A stretch of DNA of 25,753 bases, taken from IMG/VR virus record IMGVR_UViG_3300020020_000150, positions 1 through 25,753 of that record. The stretch is one strand, 5' to 3'. The DNA is from a virus. A model generated the notes under the pieces. That model made no database searches. It was not told where the DNA came from and saw nothing but the letters and a program-made list of their open reading frames with translations. The position numbers and the translations under genes are program-made. Shown here one piece after another: positions 12,912-19,419 of the stretch (within the stretch, counting starts at the first letter, position 1; every line of letters begins with the position of its first letter).

Positions 12912-13748
12912 ATGACAGAATCGAGCACAAAGCGCGCCCCGAGCCTATCGGCTCATCTCGAACACGTTGGGCCAATCGACCCAGATGCCATGCCGTACTC
13001 AGAGGCACGCGCGATCTGGAGGATGTTCCGAGTGAAGCAAGGGTACGCAGACGCATACGCTCACATCCTGAGCGATCCTGACGCCAATGTGAAGATGGCG
13101 AAGGGGACGGAAACGATCCTAGGGCTTTCCCTCGCTCCTGCCGACATGGCGGGAACTTGGGACGCCTGCCAATGGCGGACCCCAGGATGCACGGCCGTAT
13201 GCGTGCTGGCGACAGCGGGCAAAGGTCCGATGGCGTCAGTCCGGAAAGCACGGGTGACGCGGACCCTATTCGCGGGGGAACACCCGCAGGCCTTCGTTAC
13301 CGTCGTGGTCGGTGAACTTCGGGACGCGGTGAAACGCTATGGCCCGATTGGATGGCGGCCGAACGTCGCGAGTGATCTCCGTTGGGAGCGGTTCGCGCCT
13401 GCCGCGCTCGCCATCCCTGGAGTGACGGTGTACGACTACACCAAGGCTCCGCTCCGCCACCGTGAAGGCGCCGGATACCGTCTGACGTTCTCGGTGTCCG
13501 AGCGGGAACAGTCGGTGGCCGAAGCCCTGGAGTACCTACGGGCAGGCGGAAACGCGGCCGTAGTGTTCGACACCGTGAAAGGTCACACACTGCCCGAGAC
13601 CTGGAACGGGTTCCCCGTGCTAGACGGGGACCTGACCGATTACCGACCGAACGACCCTCACGGCGCCGTCGTGGGACTTCGCGCCAAAGGATCGGCGCGC
13701 AACGGTGGAGATTCCACCGGATTCGTGAAGGAAGGGGTAGCCTCATGA
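12912..13748 (+). CDS. Gp88-family protein (phage gene product 88)
   Basis: 278 residues from ATG 12912, with the longest ribosome binding site in the window (GGAGGTGAT). The order of signatures fits the actinobacteriophage Gp88 family. ILGLSLAPADMAGTWDACQW comes first, then RTPGCTAVCVLATAGKG (Cys cluster), ASVRKARVTRTLFAGEHPQ, the block GWRPNVASDLRWERF, VTVYDYTKAPLRH, YRLTFSVSEREQ, and finally AVVGLRAKGSARNG plus DSTGFV. The biochemical role of Gp88 is not established; the layout hints at a nucleotide- or metal-dependent enzyme. It heads a rightward operon, probably early, driven by the TTGACA promoter, and overlaps the next gene by ATGA. Length is normal for the family. Confidence 0.8.
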   Translation: MTESSTKRAPSLSAHLEHVGPIDPDAMPYSEARAIWRMFRVKQGYADAYAHILSDPDANVKMAKGTETILGLSLAPADMAGTWDACQWRTPGCTAVCVLATAGKGPMASVRKARVTRTLFAGEHPQAFVTVVVGELRDAVKRYGPIGWRPNVASDLRWERFAPAALAIPGVTVYDYTKAPLRHREGAGYRLTFSVSEREQSVAEALEYLRAGGNAAVVFDTVKGHTLPETWNGFPVLDGDLTDYRPNDPHGAVVGLRAKGSARNGGDSTGFVKEGVAS

Positions 13749-13984
13749 CAACCGACGCACGGGGATACGTCAACGCGCGAGACGGGCAGGACGCATACCG
13801 AAAGCTGCTGGTCGACCTAGGGCTGAGGGATCGCGACCCGTTTGCTACCCTGCGGGACCCTGAGGGGCCGTTCGAGCGGGCGGAGACCGGCGAAGCGTGG
13901 GACGCATCCCTCGCCGAGCGGGACGCGGACGCGATCGACTACATCGGCGGGCGAGGGGACCGCTGCGCCGAGCCGAACCTGTAG
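13745..13984 (+). CDS. Hypothetical acidic protein
   Basis: 79 residues from ATG 13745, overlapping the Gp88 stop in an ATGA junction. The sequence is acidic and Asp/Arg/Ala rich (YVNARDGQDAYRKLLVDLG, EAWDASLAERDADAIDY), with no known motif. It is the last gene before a strong hairpin (13994-14031), so the transcript probably ends or is processed here. Confidence 0.65.
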   Translation: MTTDARGYVNARDGQDAYRKLLVDLGLRDRDPFATLRDPEGPFERAETGEAWDASLAERDADAIDYIGGRGDRCAEPNL

Positions 13985-13993
13985 GCTGCGAGT

Positions 13994-14031
13994 CTCCCCG
14001 AAGAATCCCCCAAATGGGGGATGTCGGGGAG
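13994..14031 (+). terminator. Two-tier hairpin after the Gp88 operon
   Basis: CTCCCCGA (13994-14001) pairs with TCGGGGAG (14024-14031). Inside it, ATCCCCCA (14005-14012) pairs with TGGGGGAT (14015-14022). There is no T-run after it, as is frequent in high-GC hosts. It could also be a processing or attenuation site. A short palindrome, AGGTTC-G-GAACCT (14030-14042), overlaps its end. Confidence 0.6.
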
Positions 14032-14531
14032 GTTCGGAACCTGTAGAGTCAGGTCAGGACATAGCACCCGCGGCGGCCGACGGCCCCGTAAGCCGGAACC
14101 CAGTGCGGCGGGCGCGCAGGACGAGACGAGGCGCCAGGCAATGCGGGCAAGGAACCCGGAAGGCTGGCGCCGGATCGACGAGCCAAACTCATCTCCCTCC
14201 CTGCGGCCGTTCAGGCCCCCGGAGGTGCCTTCACCCGCAGAGTACGGCGCAGGTGTTGGGTAGGCAGACCGCTACAAAGTACGCCGACCAGCCGGTGCCC
14301 CCATAGGGCCATCCCCGGCTGGGATCGCGCCGAAACGTCCGGCTCGCCTGCCACCACCCTATCGAGCGAGGTTCCCGCGCGCTCGTGAGCCCGAACGGTG
14401 TTGGGGAGCGAACGGGGAGCCAGGATAGGATCGCAAGCCCGAGAGAGCCGCGAAGCTGCAGCGACGCGGGGACGTACGGTGCGCGTGGTGTCCTGCCTGA
14501 ACGGCCACAAGGATGGAGATGGGAGGCAACA
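14032..14531 (+). ncRNA. Possible structured non-coding RNA or long leader
   Basis: About 500 bases with no supported gene on either strand. Several strong local stems are present: GGCC-GAC-GGCC (14075-14085); CCAGCCGG (14288-14295) with CCGGCTGG (14315-14322), enclosing GCCC-CCATA-GGGC; and CGAGCG (14363-14368) with CGCTCG (14380-14385). A TAGGAT at 14426-14431 could be a -10. It matches no RNA family I know (not RNase P, tmRNA or 6S by eye). The RNA call is inference. Confidence 0.3.
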
Positions 14532-14675
14532 ATGTACGGACAGCCGGACAAGTCGTTCGAGCAGTTCTGCCAAGAGCAAGACGAATGGACGAACCGTATC
14601 CGTGCCGAGCACGAGCGCCTTGGCGCAGCGTGCCCGTGCGGTAACGGCCGCGACGAGGACGACAAGACCCCGTAG
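14532..14675 (+). CDS. Small hypothetical protein with CxC
   Basis: 47 residues from ATG 14532, chosen for GGGAGG 6 bases upstream; a longer frame starting at 14385 has no such site. The protein is helical in the middle (FEQFCQEQDEWTNRIRAEH) and ends ACPCGNGRDEDDKTP, a small CPCG knuckle. Family not recognised. Confidence 0.6.
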   Translation: MYGQPDKSFEQFCQEQDEWTNRIRAEHERLGAACPCGNGRDEDDKTP

Positions 14676-14717
14676 GGGTTCGTTGCGCGTGATCCCTGGA
14701 CCCACGAGCCGGAATCG

Positions 14718-14783
14718 AGCCCCACCTCGGGGCTGCGCCGGTACAATCGCCCAGGAGTCGCGCGGAGCGGGAAACGCCCGCTC
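14718..14783 (+). promoter_or_regulatory. Leader hairpins and possible promoter before the DUF932 gene
   Basis: Hairpin AGCCCC-ACCTC-GGGGCT (14718-14734), then TACAAT (14742-14747) as a possible -10 without a clear -35, then hairpin GAGCGGG-AAACG-CCCGCTC (14765-14783). ACAGGGAGGTG follows as ribosome binding site. The arrangement of hairpin followed by AGGGAGGTG recalls the repeated element at 15851 and 16373. Confidence 0.45.
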
Positions 14784-14800
14784 ACAGGGAGGTGCGTACC

Positions 14801-15853
14801 ATGTCACAGGAGACTAGCGAGTGGCTGAACACGCTCGTGCTGGTCGGGTTCACCGACAAGCGCGGCAACGCGTGGCACCACGATCTGGCACTCCAGAATG
14901 GACGCCCGAACCACTACGCTGGCGCAATCCCGGTCGGCGACGTGATCGAGCGGCTGTTCAACTTCGAGGTGCAATCGGTCCCGTTGTTCGTCCAGGCAAA
15001 GCTGGGCGACCTCGTGCTCGACTACCACCAGCTGCCCGATCGCCAAGCGATGCAGGCAGGCCCCGGCGCACCGTTCCCGGGCGAGGTGTTCGGCATTTTC
15101 AAGGACGGGTACCAGGGCCACGCCTACTCGGAGTGGCTGCTCGACAATGCCGAGCGGATCATGGGTGACGGGCTGGACATCGGCTCGGCAGGCTTGCTCC
15201 GCAAGGGCGCGCAGGCGTGGGTGCAGTACGAGTTGGACGAGAGCCGCAACGTGCTTGGAGTCAGCTTCCGCCCGTACCTGCTCGCGTACACGTCGTACGA
15301 CGGTTCCCTCGCAACCGGCTACAAGCTGGGCGCGAAGGTCGCGGTGTGCGATAACACGTTCGAGATCGCCCGTTCGGCCAAGGATGGGAACAGCTTCAAA
15401 CTCAAGCACACCCGCAACTCGGGGAGCAAGGTCCTGGAGGCCCGCGAGGCTCTGGGCGTGCTGTTCGAGACTGGTGATTCGATGGAGGCCGAGATCACAC
15501 GGCTGATCGAGACCGAGGTCACCCGGGCACAGTTCAACGCCCTGGTCGACCGCATGGTGCCGTTGCCCGCCAAGGATGGCACCGGCAAGGTCCCGGAAGG
15601 CCGCTCGCTCACCATCGCGGTCAACAAGCGGGACGCGCTGCAGGGCCTGTACGCGAATGACAACCGGGTCGCACCGTGGGCCGGGACTGCGTGGGGCGCC
15701 CTCCAGGCGTTCAACACCTTCGGGCACCACGTCGCCACGGTGAAGGGCGCGAGCCGCTCACAGCGGATTCGCTCCAACGCCATCGACGGCACCCAGGCCA
15801 AGGCTGACGCCGAGGTCCTGGAGGCGCTGGAGGGGGTGCTTGTCACCGTCTGA
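14801..15853 (+). CDS. DUF932 / phage-plasmid-like protein (TIGR03299 type)
   Basis: 350 residues from ATG 14801, preferred over GTG 14792 because GGGAGG stands 8 bases ahead. The N-terminal TDKRGNAWHHDLALQNGRP, AIPVGDVIERLFNFEVQ, and the central GFRP-like SFRPYLLAYTSYDGSLATGYKL are DUF932 features, split here as SFRPYLLAYTSYDGS then LATGYKLGAKVAVCDNTF. The block FKLKHTRNSGSKVLEAREAL and the C-terminal NTFGHHVATVKGASRSQR complete the family layout. Members are common in phages and plasmids and resemble Gp60-like proteins; their reaction is not established. Length is typical. It ends exactly at the start of the first covarying hairpin element. Confidence 0.85.
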   Translation: MSQETSEWLNTLVLVGFTDKRGNAWHHDLALQNGRPNHYAGAIPVGDVIERLFNFEVQSVPLFVQAKLGDLVLDYHQLPDRQAMQAGPGAPFPGEVFGIFKDGYQGHAYSEWLLDNAERIMGDGLDIGSAGLLRKGAQAWVQYELDESRNVLGVSFRPYLLAYTSYDGSLATGYKLGAKVAVCDNTFEIARSAKDGNSFKLKHTRNSGSKVLEAREALGVLFETGDSMEAEITRLIETEVTRAQFNALVDRMVPLPAKDGTGKVPEGRSLTIAVNKRDALQGLYANDNRVAPWAGTAWGALQAFNTFGHHVATVKGASRSQRIRSNAIDGTQAKADAEVLEALEGVLVTV

Positions 15854-15922
15854 CGCTGCGTCTCGCCCCCTCAGGGGGCGGGGCGGAACGGCAGAGAGCC
15901 GATTCCAGGGAGGTGAGGCAGC
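15851..15922 (+). ncRNA. Repeated intergenic two-hairpin RNA element, copy 1
   Basis: It begins in the stop codon of the DUF932 gene with TGACGCTGCGTCT, itself an inverted repeat GACGC-T-GCGTC. Hairpin 1 is CGCCCCC-TCA-GGGGGCG (15864-15880), followed by GGGC. Hairpin 2 is GGAA CGGC, loop AGAGA, GCCG, bulged A, TTCC (15885-15906). It ends in AGGGAGGTGAGGCA just before the ATG at 15923. The same plan is kept in copy 2 with different stem bases. Confidence 0.7.
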
Positions 15923-16375
15923 ATGACCCCGAAGGGGATGCGCCTGGAGGCGCAGGCTCTACGCAAGCAGGCCACACGCCTGTCCGATAGGGCCGACGAG
16001 TTGGAGCAGGATGCCGACGACATCGAGGGCGGCATCGTGGTCCAGGTCGTGTTCGAGCACGCATCGGGCACCGTATCGAGCCCGTACGCGTACCTCACGG
16101 GCGACCTGCCCGTGCGGGTGGGCGACGACGTGCTCGTGCCGGGTGCTGGCTACCGCAAGCAGCCCTCGATCGCACGGGTCGTCGGCGTCGGGCGTGGTGG
16201 CTACACGGGCCCGCTGAAGAAGCTGGTCGGCCTGGTCATCACGGAGGACGCCCGCACCGTGTTCGACGACTTCCGCGAGAGCCGCGAGGACAAAGGTCTG
16301 GGCACCTGCCCGGACTGCGGCTACGCGTACATCGACTCGGAGATGGCGGTTCCGTGCGGAGGTACCATGTCCTGA
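15923..16375 (+). CDS. Hypothetical protein with coiled coil and zinc-knuckle-like end
   Basis: 150 residues from ATG 15923, with a GGGAGGTGAGG binding site. Residues 1-35 are a charged coiled coil (RLEAQALRKQATRLSDRADE). A beta-rich middle follows (GTVSSPYAYLTGDLPVRVGD, GAGYRKQPSIARVVGVGRGG). The C-terminus is TCPDCGYAYIDSEMAVPCGG, a three-Cys knuckle. The middle has the feel of a small SH3/Tudor-like barrel. Family not recognised. It is framed by the two copies of the covarying RNA element. Confidence 0.65.
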   Translation: MTPKGMRLEAQALRKQATRLSDRADELEQDADDIEGGIVVQVVFEHASGTVSSPYAYLTGDLPVRVGDDVLVPGAGYRKQPSIARVVGVGRGGYTGPLKKLVGLVITEDARTVFDDFRESREDKGLGTCPDCGYAYIDSEMAVPCGGTMS

Positions 16376-16451
16376 CGCTGCGTCTGGTTGTCATATCCCA
16401 TGACAACCGGGCGGATCGCCAGAGCGGCGAATCCAGGGAGGTGAGGCAACC
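16373..16451 (+). ncRNA. Repeated intergenic two-hairpin RNA element, copy 2
   Basis: It starts at the stop codon with the same TGACGCTGCGTCT. Hairpin 1 is GGTTGTCAT-ATCCC-ATGACAACC (16386-16408), unrelated in sequence to copy 1 but equally perfect. GGGC follows, then hairpin 2: GGAT CGCC, loop AGAGC, GGCG, bulged A, ATCC (16413-16434), with compensatory base changes relative to copy 1. It ends AGGGAGGTGAGGCA before ATG 16452. Confidence 0.7.
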
Positions 16452-16559
16452 ATGTCTGACCCACTGGGCCCCGCGAGGGGCATCATGCTGGGCGTGGTGC
16501 TGGGTGTCTGCCTGTACGTGTTGGCGGCGCTCATCGGATGGGGGATCGTGGCGCTATGA
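16452..16559 (+). CDS. Small single-span membrane protein (35 aa)
   Basis: A 35-residue gene from ATG 16452, with GGGAGGTGAGG 6 bases or so upstream. The short polar N-terminus (MSDPLGPARG) is followed by one long hydrophobic helix (IMLGVVLGVCLYVLAALIGW) to the C-terminus. The stop TGA overlaps the next ATG (ATGA). Tiny membrane proteins in phages can act in lysis control, superinfection exclusion or host membrane effects; nothing here decides among them. Confidence 0.65.
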   Translation: MSDPLGPARGIMLGVVLGVCLYVLAALIGWGIVAL

Positions 16560-16786
16560 CCTGGTCCCGAGGGTACATCGAGTTGGAGTGCGGCCATCGG
16601 ATCGGGACCGCCGCGTGGGACACCACGCTCGTCGGCGACGACCTGCGGTGCCCGCAGTGCAAGGCGGCCAGGCCAGTCAAGGTCATGAGTCGCGTTCAAG
16701 AGGTCACCGGTTCGCGCGACTTCCAGCTGGGGGTGACCCATGCTGATGACGTACGAACGGATGACGCAGCTCCTGCAGGCTCGTGA
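16556..16786 (+). CDS. Small zinc-ribbon-like protein
   Basis: 76 residues from ATG 16556 in an ATGA overlap with the membrane protein. The first half forms a small ribbon: YIELECGHRIGTAAWD, then GDDLRCPQCKAARP, giving C-x2-H ... C-x2-C. This pattern is common in actinobacteriophage proteins. The remainder is unstructured-looking and acidic. It overlaps the next gene by 47 bases. Confidence 0.65.
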   Translation: MTWSRGYIELECGHRIGTAAWDTTLVGDDLRCPQCKAARPVKVMSRVQEVTGSRDFQLGVTHADDVRTDDAAPAGS

Positions 16787-16952
16787 CTTCCTGGGCCTGA
16801 ACCACGAGCTGAACGCTCACCCGGAGCGGTTCCCGTCGTGGGCCTTCGCGGCCCCGGTGGTCCGGCCGTACCGGGCGGGCGAGTTCGAGTGGCACGAGAT
16901 GGCCCGCAACGACTGGCAGGCCCTGAGGCAGTTTAGGGAGGCACACGGATGA
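16740..16952 (+). CDS. Hypothetical protein
   Basis: 70 residues from ATG 16740 (GGGGGTG upstream); ATG 16746 is an alternative. It is mostly helical (TYERMTQLLQARDFLGLNHE) with a Trp-rich second half (PERFPSWAFAAPVVRPYRAG). It overlaps the preceding gene by 47 bases and the next by 4. No motif is recognised. Confidence 0.6.
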   Translation: MLMTYERMTQLLQARDFLGLNHELNAHPERFPSWAFAAPVVRPYRAGEFEWHEMARNDWQALRQFREAHG

Positions 16953-17302
16953 ACAGGGAGGATGAGCTGACGCTCCTGATCGAGGAGCAGAAGAGAGACG
17001 ACGACCACTACCAACGCCCGGAGATGCACACGGTGCCGTTCGGCAACTTGCTAGAAGTGATGGACGACAACGGCCGTCTGCGAGAGCTGGTGCGAAAGGA
17101 ATGGGAACAGGGCTGTACGCTCCACGGGACACTCAGCCTACGCCCGGACCCAACACGAGGTGCCCCGGTCTGCAGGGTGTGCGACCGGGAGCGGAAGAAG
17201 CGAGACAGGCGAACGAACGGCGAATGGATGCGGGCGCAGGATCGAGCCCGCTACCCGCTCCGGAAGAGGAAGGCCGAGCGGGAGAAAGCGAGGGCGCGAT
17301 GA
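16949..17302 (+). CDS. Hypothetical basic Cys protein, last gene of rightward operon
   Basis: 117 residues from ATG 16949 in an ATGA overlap, with GGGAGG 10 bases before. The N-terminus is acidic and helical (NREDELTLLIEEQKRDDDHY). The centre carries CTLHG ... VCRVCDRERKKRDRR, a Cys/His group resembling a zinc-binding module or a truncated HNH-type framework, though no HNH catalytic His pair is visible. The C-terminus is highly basic (YPLRKRKAEREKARAR), suggesting nucleic acid binding. The operon terminator begins 4 bases after its stop. Confidence 0.65.
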   Translation: MNREDELTLLIEEQKRDDDHYQRPEMHTVPFGNLLEVMDDNGRLRELVRKEWEQGCTLHGTLSLRPDPTRGAPVCRVCDRERKKRDRRTNGEWMRAQDRARYPLRKRKAEREKARAR

Positions 17303-17305
17303 GCG

Positions 17306-17337
17306 AAGCCCCCCAGGCCCGTCGGCTTGGGGGGCTT
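17306..17337. terminator. Bidirectional terminator between convergent operons
   Basis: AAGCCCCCCA (17306-17315) pairs perfectly with TGGGGGGCTT (17328-17337), with a 12-base loop that can pair further (GCC/GGC). T-rich ends on both strands (TTTCG on plus; the AA of the left arm on minus) fit termination of the rightward and leftward operons that meet here. Confidence 0.8.
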
Positions 17338-17363
17338 TCGCGTTACCGGGGCGGTCTGCCACC

Positions 17364-17564
17364 CTACGTAGCAGAGGTCCCTCTCCCCAGCCATCGCTCG
17401 TGCGCCGCGCGTAGCGCCTCGCGACGTTCCTCGTTAGCAGTCTGATTCAGTTCAACCGCCTGCTCGACCGAGTGGCGCCGGTCGCACCCCTGGGGGCACG
17501 CGGACCCGTCGCCGGTGTGCCACGAGCCCCAGCCGCTGCCTCCCCACCCGCGCTTGGTCTTCAC
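17364..17564 (-). CDS. Small hypothetical Cys protein
   Basis: 66 residues from GTG 17564 (MKTKRGWGGSGWGSWHTGDG), with GGAGG 4 bases upstream and a GTGA overlap with the preceding gene; the longer frame to 17825 is shadow. It contains SACPQGCDRRHSVEQAVELN and a basic helical tail (ANEERREALRAAHERW). It is the last gene of the leftward metabolism operon. Family not recognised. Confidence 0.65.
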   Translation of the reverse strand: MKTKRGWGGSGWGSWHTGDGSACPQGCDRRHSVEQAVELNQTANEERREALRAAHERWLGRGTSAT

Positions 17565-17845
17565 AGGTCCTCCAGCTGTCGGTGGAAGTCGATCACGTCG
17601 TCGAGTGTGAACGGCGGGGCGTTGACGTCGAACAACTCGGGATGCTTGGGGCCATCGTCGGCCCACACCACACCCGCGCCGAGCAGCAGGCCCACGATCT
17701 TCTTGTCGGCGGCCTTCACGATGAAGTCGCCGCACGACGGGCAGACGAACGTGTACTCCTGCCGATCCTTGCGGAGCAGCCTGATCTGGGGCGGCTCCAT
17801 GTCGACCTCCCCGCACCGCGGGCACGCAGACCGGATGGTGGTCAC
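17561..17845 (-). CDS. Zinc-ribbon protein
   Basis: 94 residues from GTG 17845 (MTTIRSACPRCGEVDM), which forms a GTGA overlap with the protease gene; GTG 17854 is possible but less natural. Two knuckles, CPRCG and VCPSCGDFIVKAAD, about 24 residues apart, form a classical four-Cys zinc ribbon. A C-terminal region (KIVGLLLGAGVVWADDGPKH, FTLDDVIDFHRQLEDL) follows. This layout recurs in actinobacteriophages. The role is unknown; nucleic-acid or protein binding is likely. Confidence 0.7.
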   Translation of the reverse strand: MTTIRSACPRCGEVDMEPPQIRLLRKDRQEYTFVCPSCGDFIVKAADKKIVGLLLGAGVVWADDGPKHPELFDVNAPPFTLDDVIDFHRQLEDL

Positions 17846-18384
17846 AGGTACCACTCCCTCACAGAATCCAGGTCATGCACGTTGGGCTTCATGGCGCCAG
17901 ACATGATGCCGTTGCTGCCATGCCCCAGGCCCAGGCAGTGCCCGACCTCGTGGCACACGGTGCGATCCCAGGCGTACGTCGGCGAGCCCATCTTCTCGGA
18001 GGTCCGAAGGCGTTCGAGGTGGAACCACGCGATCGAGCCCTCGTTGTACCACGGCGAGGCCCACGCTGTCGGGTACCACTTCGGCGCGGGCGGCGTGTAC
18101 ACGGAGCGACCGAGGGTGATGGCGCCCGGCGTGATGGGCTGAACACCCTCGCTGCTGGACGCAGGCCAGTCCGGCTCACCGAGCCCGACGAACGTGGCCG
18201 GGGGCAGAATCTCATTCACGGCAAGCACGAGACCTGTCGGTTCCCACATGGCGAGCCCCGCGTCCCGGTGACGACGCCAGCGCCGCAACCTGCGGCCTTT
18301 CAGCGATCCAGCCACACGGTCGAATACAAGGATGCGGGGGACGAGCGGGTATGAGGGCGAGTAGTAGCTTCCGGGTCCGTGCAT
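17842..18384 (-). CDS. Metzincin-like zinc metalloprotease
   Basis: 180 residues from ATG 18384, sharing one base with the stop of the nucleotidase gene (TGATG). The active-site helix CHEVGHCLGLGH is the full HExxHxxGxxH zinc motif, and NGIMSGAM supplies the Met-turn, so this is a metzincin (matrixin-like). Upstream are a basic segment (GSLKGRRLRRWRRHRDAG) and a beta-rich N-lobe (PITPGAITLGRSVYTPP, SIAWFHLERLRTSE). No signal peptide is seen, so it would act inside the cell unless exported otherwise. Metzincins of this kind occur in some actinobacteriophages; targets are unknown. The call to the protease fold is firm; the role is not. Confidence 0.8.
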   Translation of the reverse strand: MHGPGSYYSPSYPLVPRILVFDRVAGSLKGRRLRRWRRHRDAGLAMWEPTGLVLAVNEILPPATFVGLGEPDWPASSSEGVQPITPGAITLGRSVYTPPAPKWYPTAWASPWYNEGSIAWFHLERLRTSEKMGSPTYAWDRTVCHEVGHCLGLGHGSNGIMSGAMKPNVHDLDSVREWYL

Positions 18385-18932
18385 CACAGCCTCCCCAGCT
18401 GATACTCCAAGGTGTCCCAGTCCGCACCGACGTTGTTGTTCCAGTCGGCCGCGAACTGAATGCCGATGCGGCCCACGAGGCGCGCGTCGTCGATGTTGTG
18501 CGGGCTGTCGTCGACCAAGACGTCCCACTCCACGCTGCTCTTGGGCTCCCCCTGCGACAGGATGCTGACGCCGGACCACGGGTACGGGTCTTCCTTGCCG
18601 AAGTGGAAGTCGATCCACGCCAGTGTGTCCTGTACCGCGTTGGCCGGTCGGTGGGTCACGATGATGAGGTCGTACCCGGCGGCCTTGAGCGAGCGGACTC
18701 CGAGCATGGCGCCTGTGATGACGTGGCCGTGGCGGAACAGACCCTGACGGACGCCCTCGTCGAAGAGCCAGTTGTACGCCTCCTGTCCGACCTGGTCGGC
18801 GACCACCCACTCGCGGAAGGGCACGGTCAGGTCGTACCCGTCGCACCAGCCCTTGTACACGTTCCGGAGCAGGTAGCGCGCGGTGCGCTGCCAGCTGTAC
18901 AGGACCTCGTCGCAGTCGAGCGCGACCCTCAC
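18384..18932 (-). CDS. 5'(3')-deoxyribonucleotidase-like HAD phosphatase
   Basis: 182 residues from GTG 18932 (MRVALDCDEVLYSW) in a GTGA overlap with the small membrane protein. HAD motifs are in order: motif I ALDCDEVLYSW (DxD nucleophile and acid), motif II LIIVTHRP (Thr), and motif IV WDVLVDDSPHNIDD (acidic pair). Length and motif spacing fit the NT5C-type deoxyribonucleotidases that dephosphorylate dNMPs. In phages they adjust the dNTP pool or remove unwanted nucleotides. A dNMP kinase is encoded two genes upstream, supporting a role in nucleotide balance. HAD membership is firm; the substrate is inferred. Confidence 0.8.
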   Translation of the reverse strand: MRVALDCDEVLYSWQRTARYLLRNVYKGWCDGYDLTVPFREWVVADQVGQEAYNWLFDEGVRQGLFRHGHVITGAMLGVRSLKAAGYDLIIVTHRPANAVQDTLAWIDFHFGKEDPYPWSGVSILSQGEPKSSVEWDVLVDDSPHNIDDARLVGRIGIQFAADWNNNVGADWDTLEYQLGRL

Positions 18933-19036
18933 TCGCCCACCCCCAACGTCTTGCCGACAAGCACGAGCGTCGAGTACCCGAACACCCAGAAGAAGACGAT
19001 GAACAGCATGATCGCGGCCCTCGTGGATTCCTTCAT
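18929..19036 (-). CDS. Small single-span membrane protein (35 aa)
   Basis: 35 residues from ATG 19036, with GGAGG 8 bases upstream, ATGA overlap with the endonuclease VII gene and GTGA overlap with the nucleotidase gene. After MKESTRAA there is one hydrophobic helix (IMLFIVFFWVFGYSTLVLVG) and a short tail. Its length matches the membrane protein at 16452 exactly, without clear sequence likeness. The function is not recognisable. Confidence 0.65.
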   Translation of the reverse strand: MKESTRAAIMLFIVFFWVFGYSTLVLVGKTLGVGE

Positions 19037-19419
19037 CGTGGCGGCCTCCTCATCTCATAGTTCTTCAGGAAGTAGAGGACGTTGGCTGCGCGTTCGATGC
19101 TGATCCCTCGTCCGAGATACGCGTGGTTGGCGTACCATGACACGAGCCCGCGGACGTACTTCTTCCGTTCATCGGGGGGCAGCTTCTCCCACCCGGGGAC
19201 ATGCTCGTGGTCGATCACAAACCGGCCAGTGCTGGGCGTCACGCCCATGATCGGGCAGACCCAGCTCTGCTCGTCAAGCATGATCAGCCAGTCGAGCGCG
19301 GTGAGCCCGTACTTCTTCAACGTGGCCTGCGTCGGGACCTTGATCCCCAGCGACGCGGCCTTCTCGTCGAGCAGCGTGGCTCCTGTTGCGGTGCGGCGTG
19401 GGTCCTCCGCCCGAGCCAT
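19033..19419 (-). CDS. Endonuclease VII-like HNH protein with lost zinc cysteines
   Basis: 128 residues from ATG 19419, overlapping the dNMP kinase stop (ATGA). The core QSWVCPIMGVTPSTGRFVID, continuing with HEHVPGWEKL, then YVRGLVSWYANHAYLGRG, follows recombination endonuclease VII, which resolves branched DNA before packaging. The DHEH catalytic segment and the Asn of the final helix are kept. The zinc-binding CxxC pairs of the family are not: the first is CPIM and the second (usually LCxxCN) is VSWYAN. It may fold without zinc or be a diverged form. Genomic context with nuclease and polymerase genes fits DNA processing. Confidence 0.75.
   Translation of the reverse strand: MARAEDPRRTATGATLLDEKAASLGIKVPTQATLKKYGLTALDWLIMLDEQSWVCPIMGVTPSTGRFVIDHEHVPGWEKLPPDERKKYVRGLVSWYANHAYLGRGISIERAANVLYFLKNYEMRRPPR

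Noticed and set aside
12643-13251. A 202-codon minus frame across the Gp88 start
   Set aside because: It covers the promoter and Gp88 coding sequence in antisense and shows no domain or binding site.
14700-14730. A tRNA T-arm-like sequence (GGAATCGAGCCCC)
   Set aside because: The flanking bases cannot form the 5-bp stem; the bases belong instead to the AGCCCC-ACCTC-GGGGCT hairpin.
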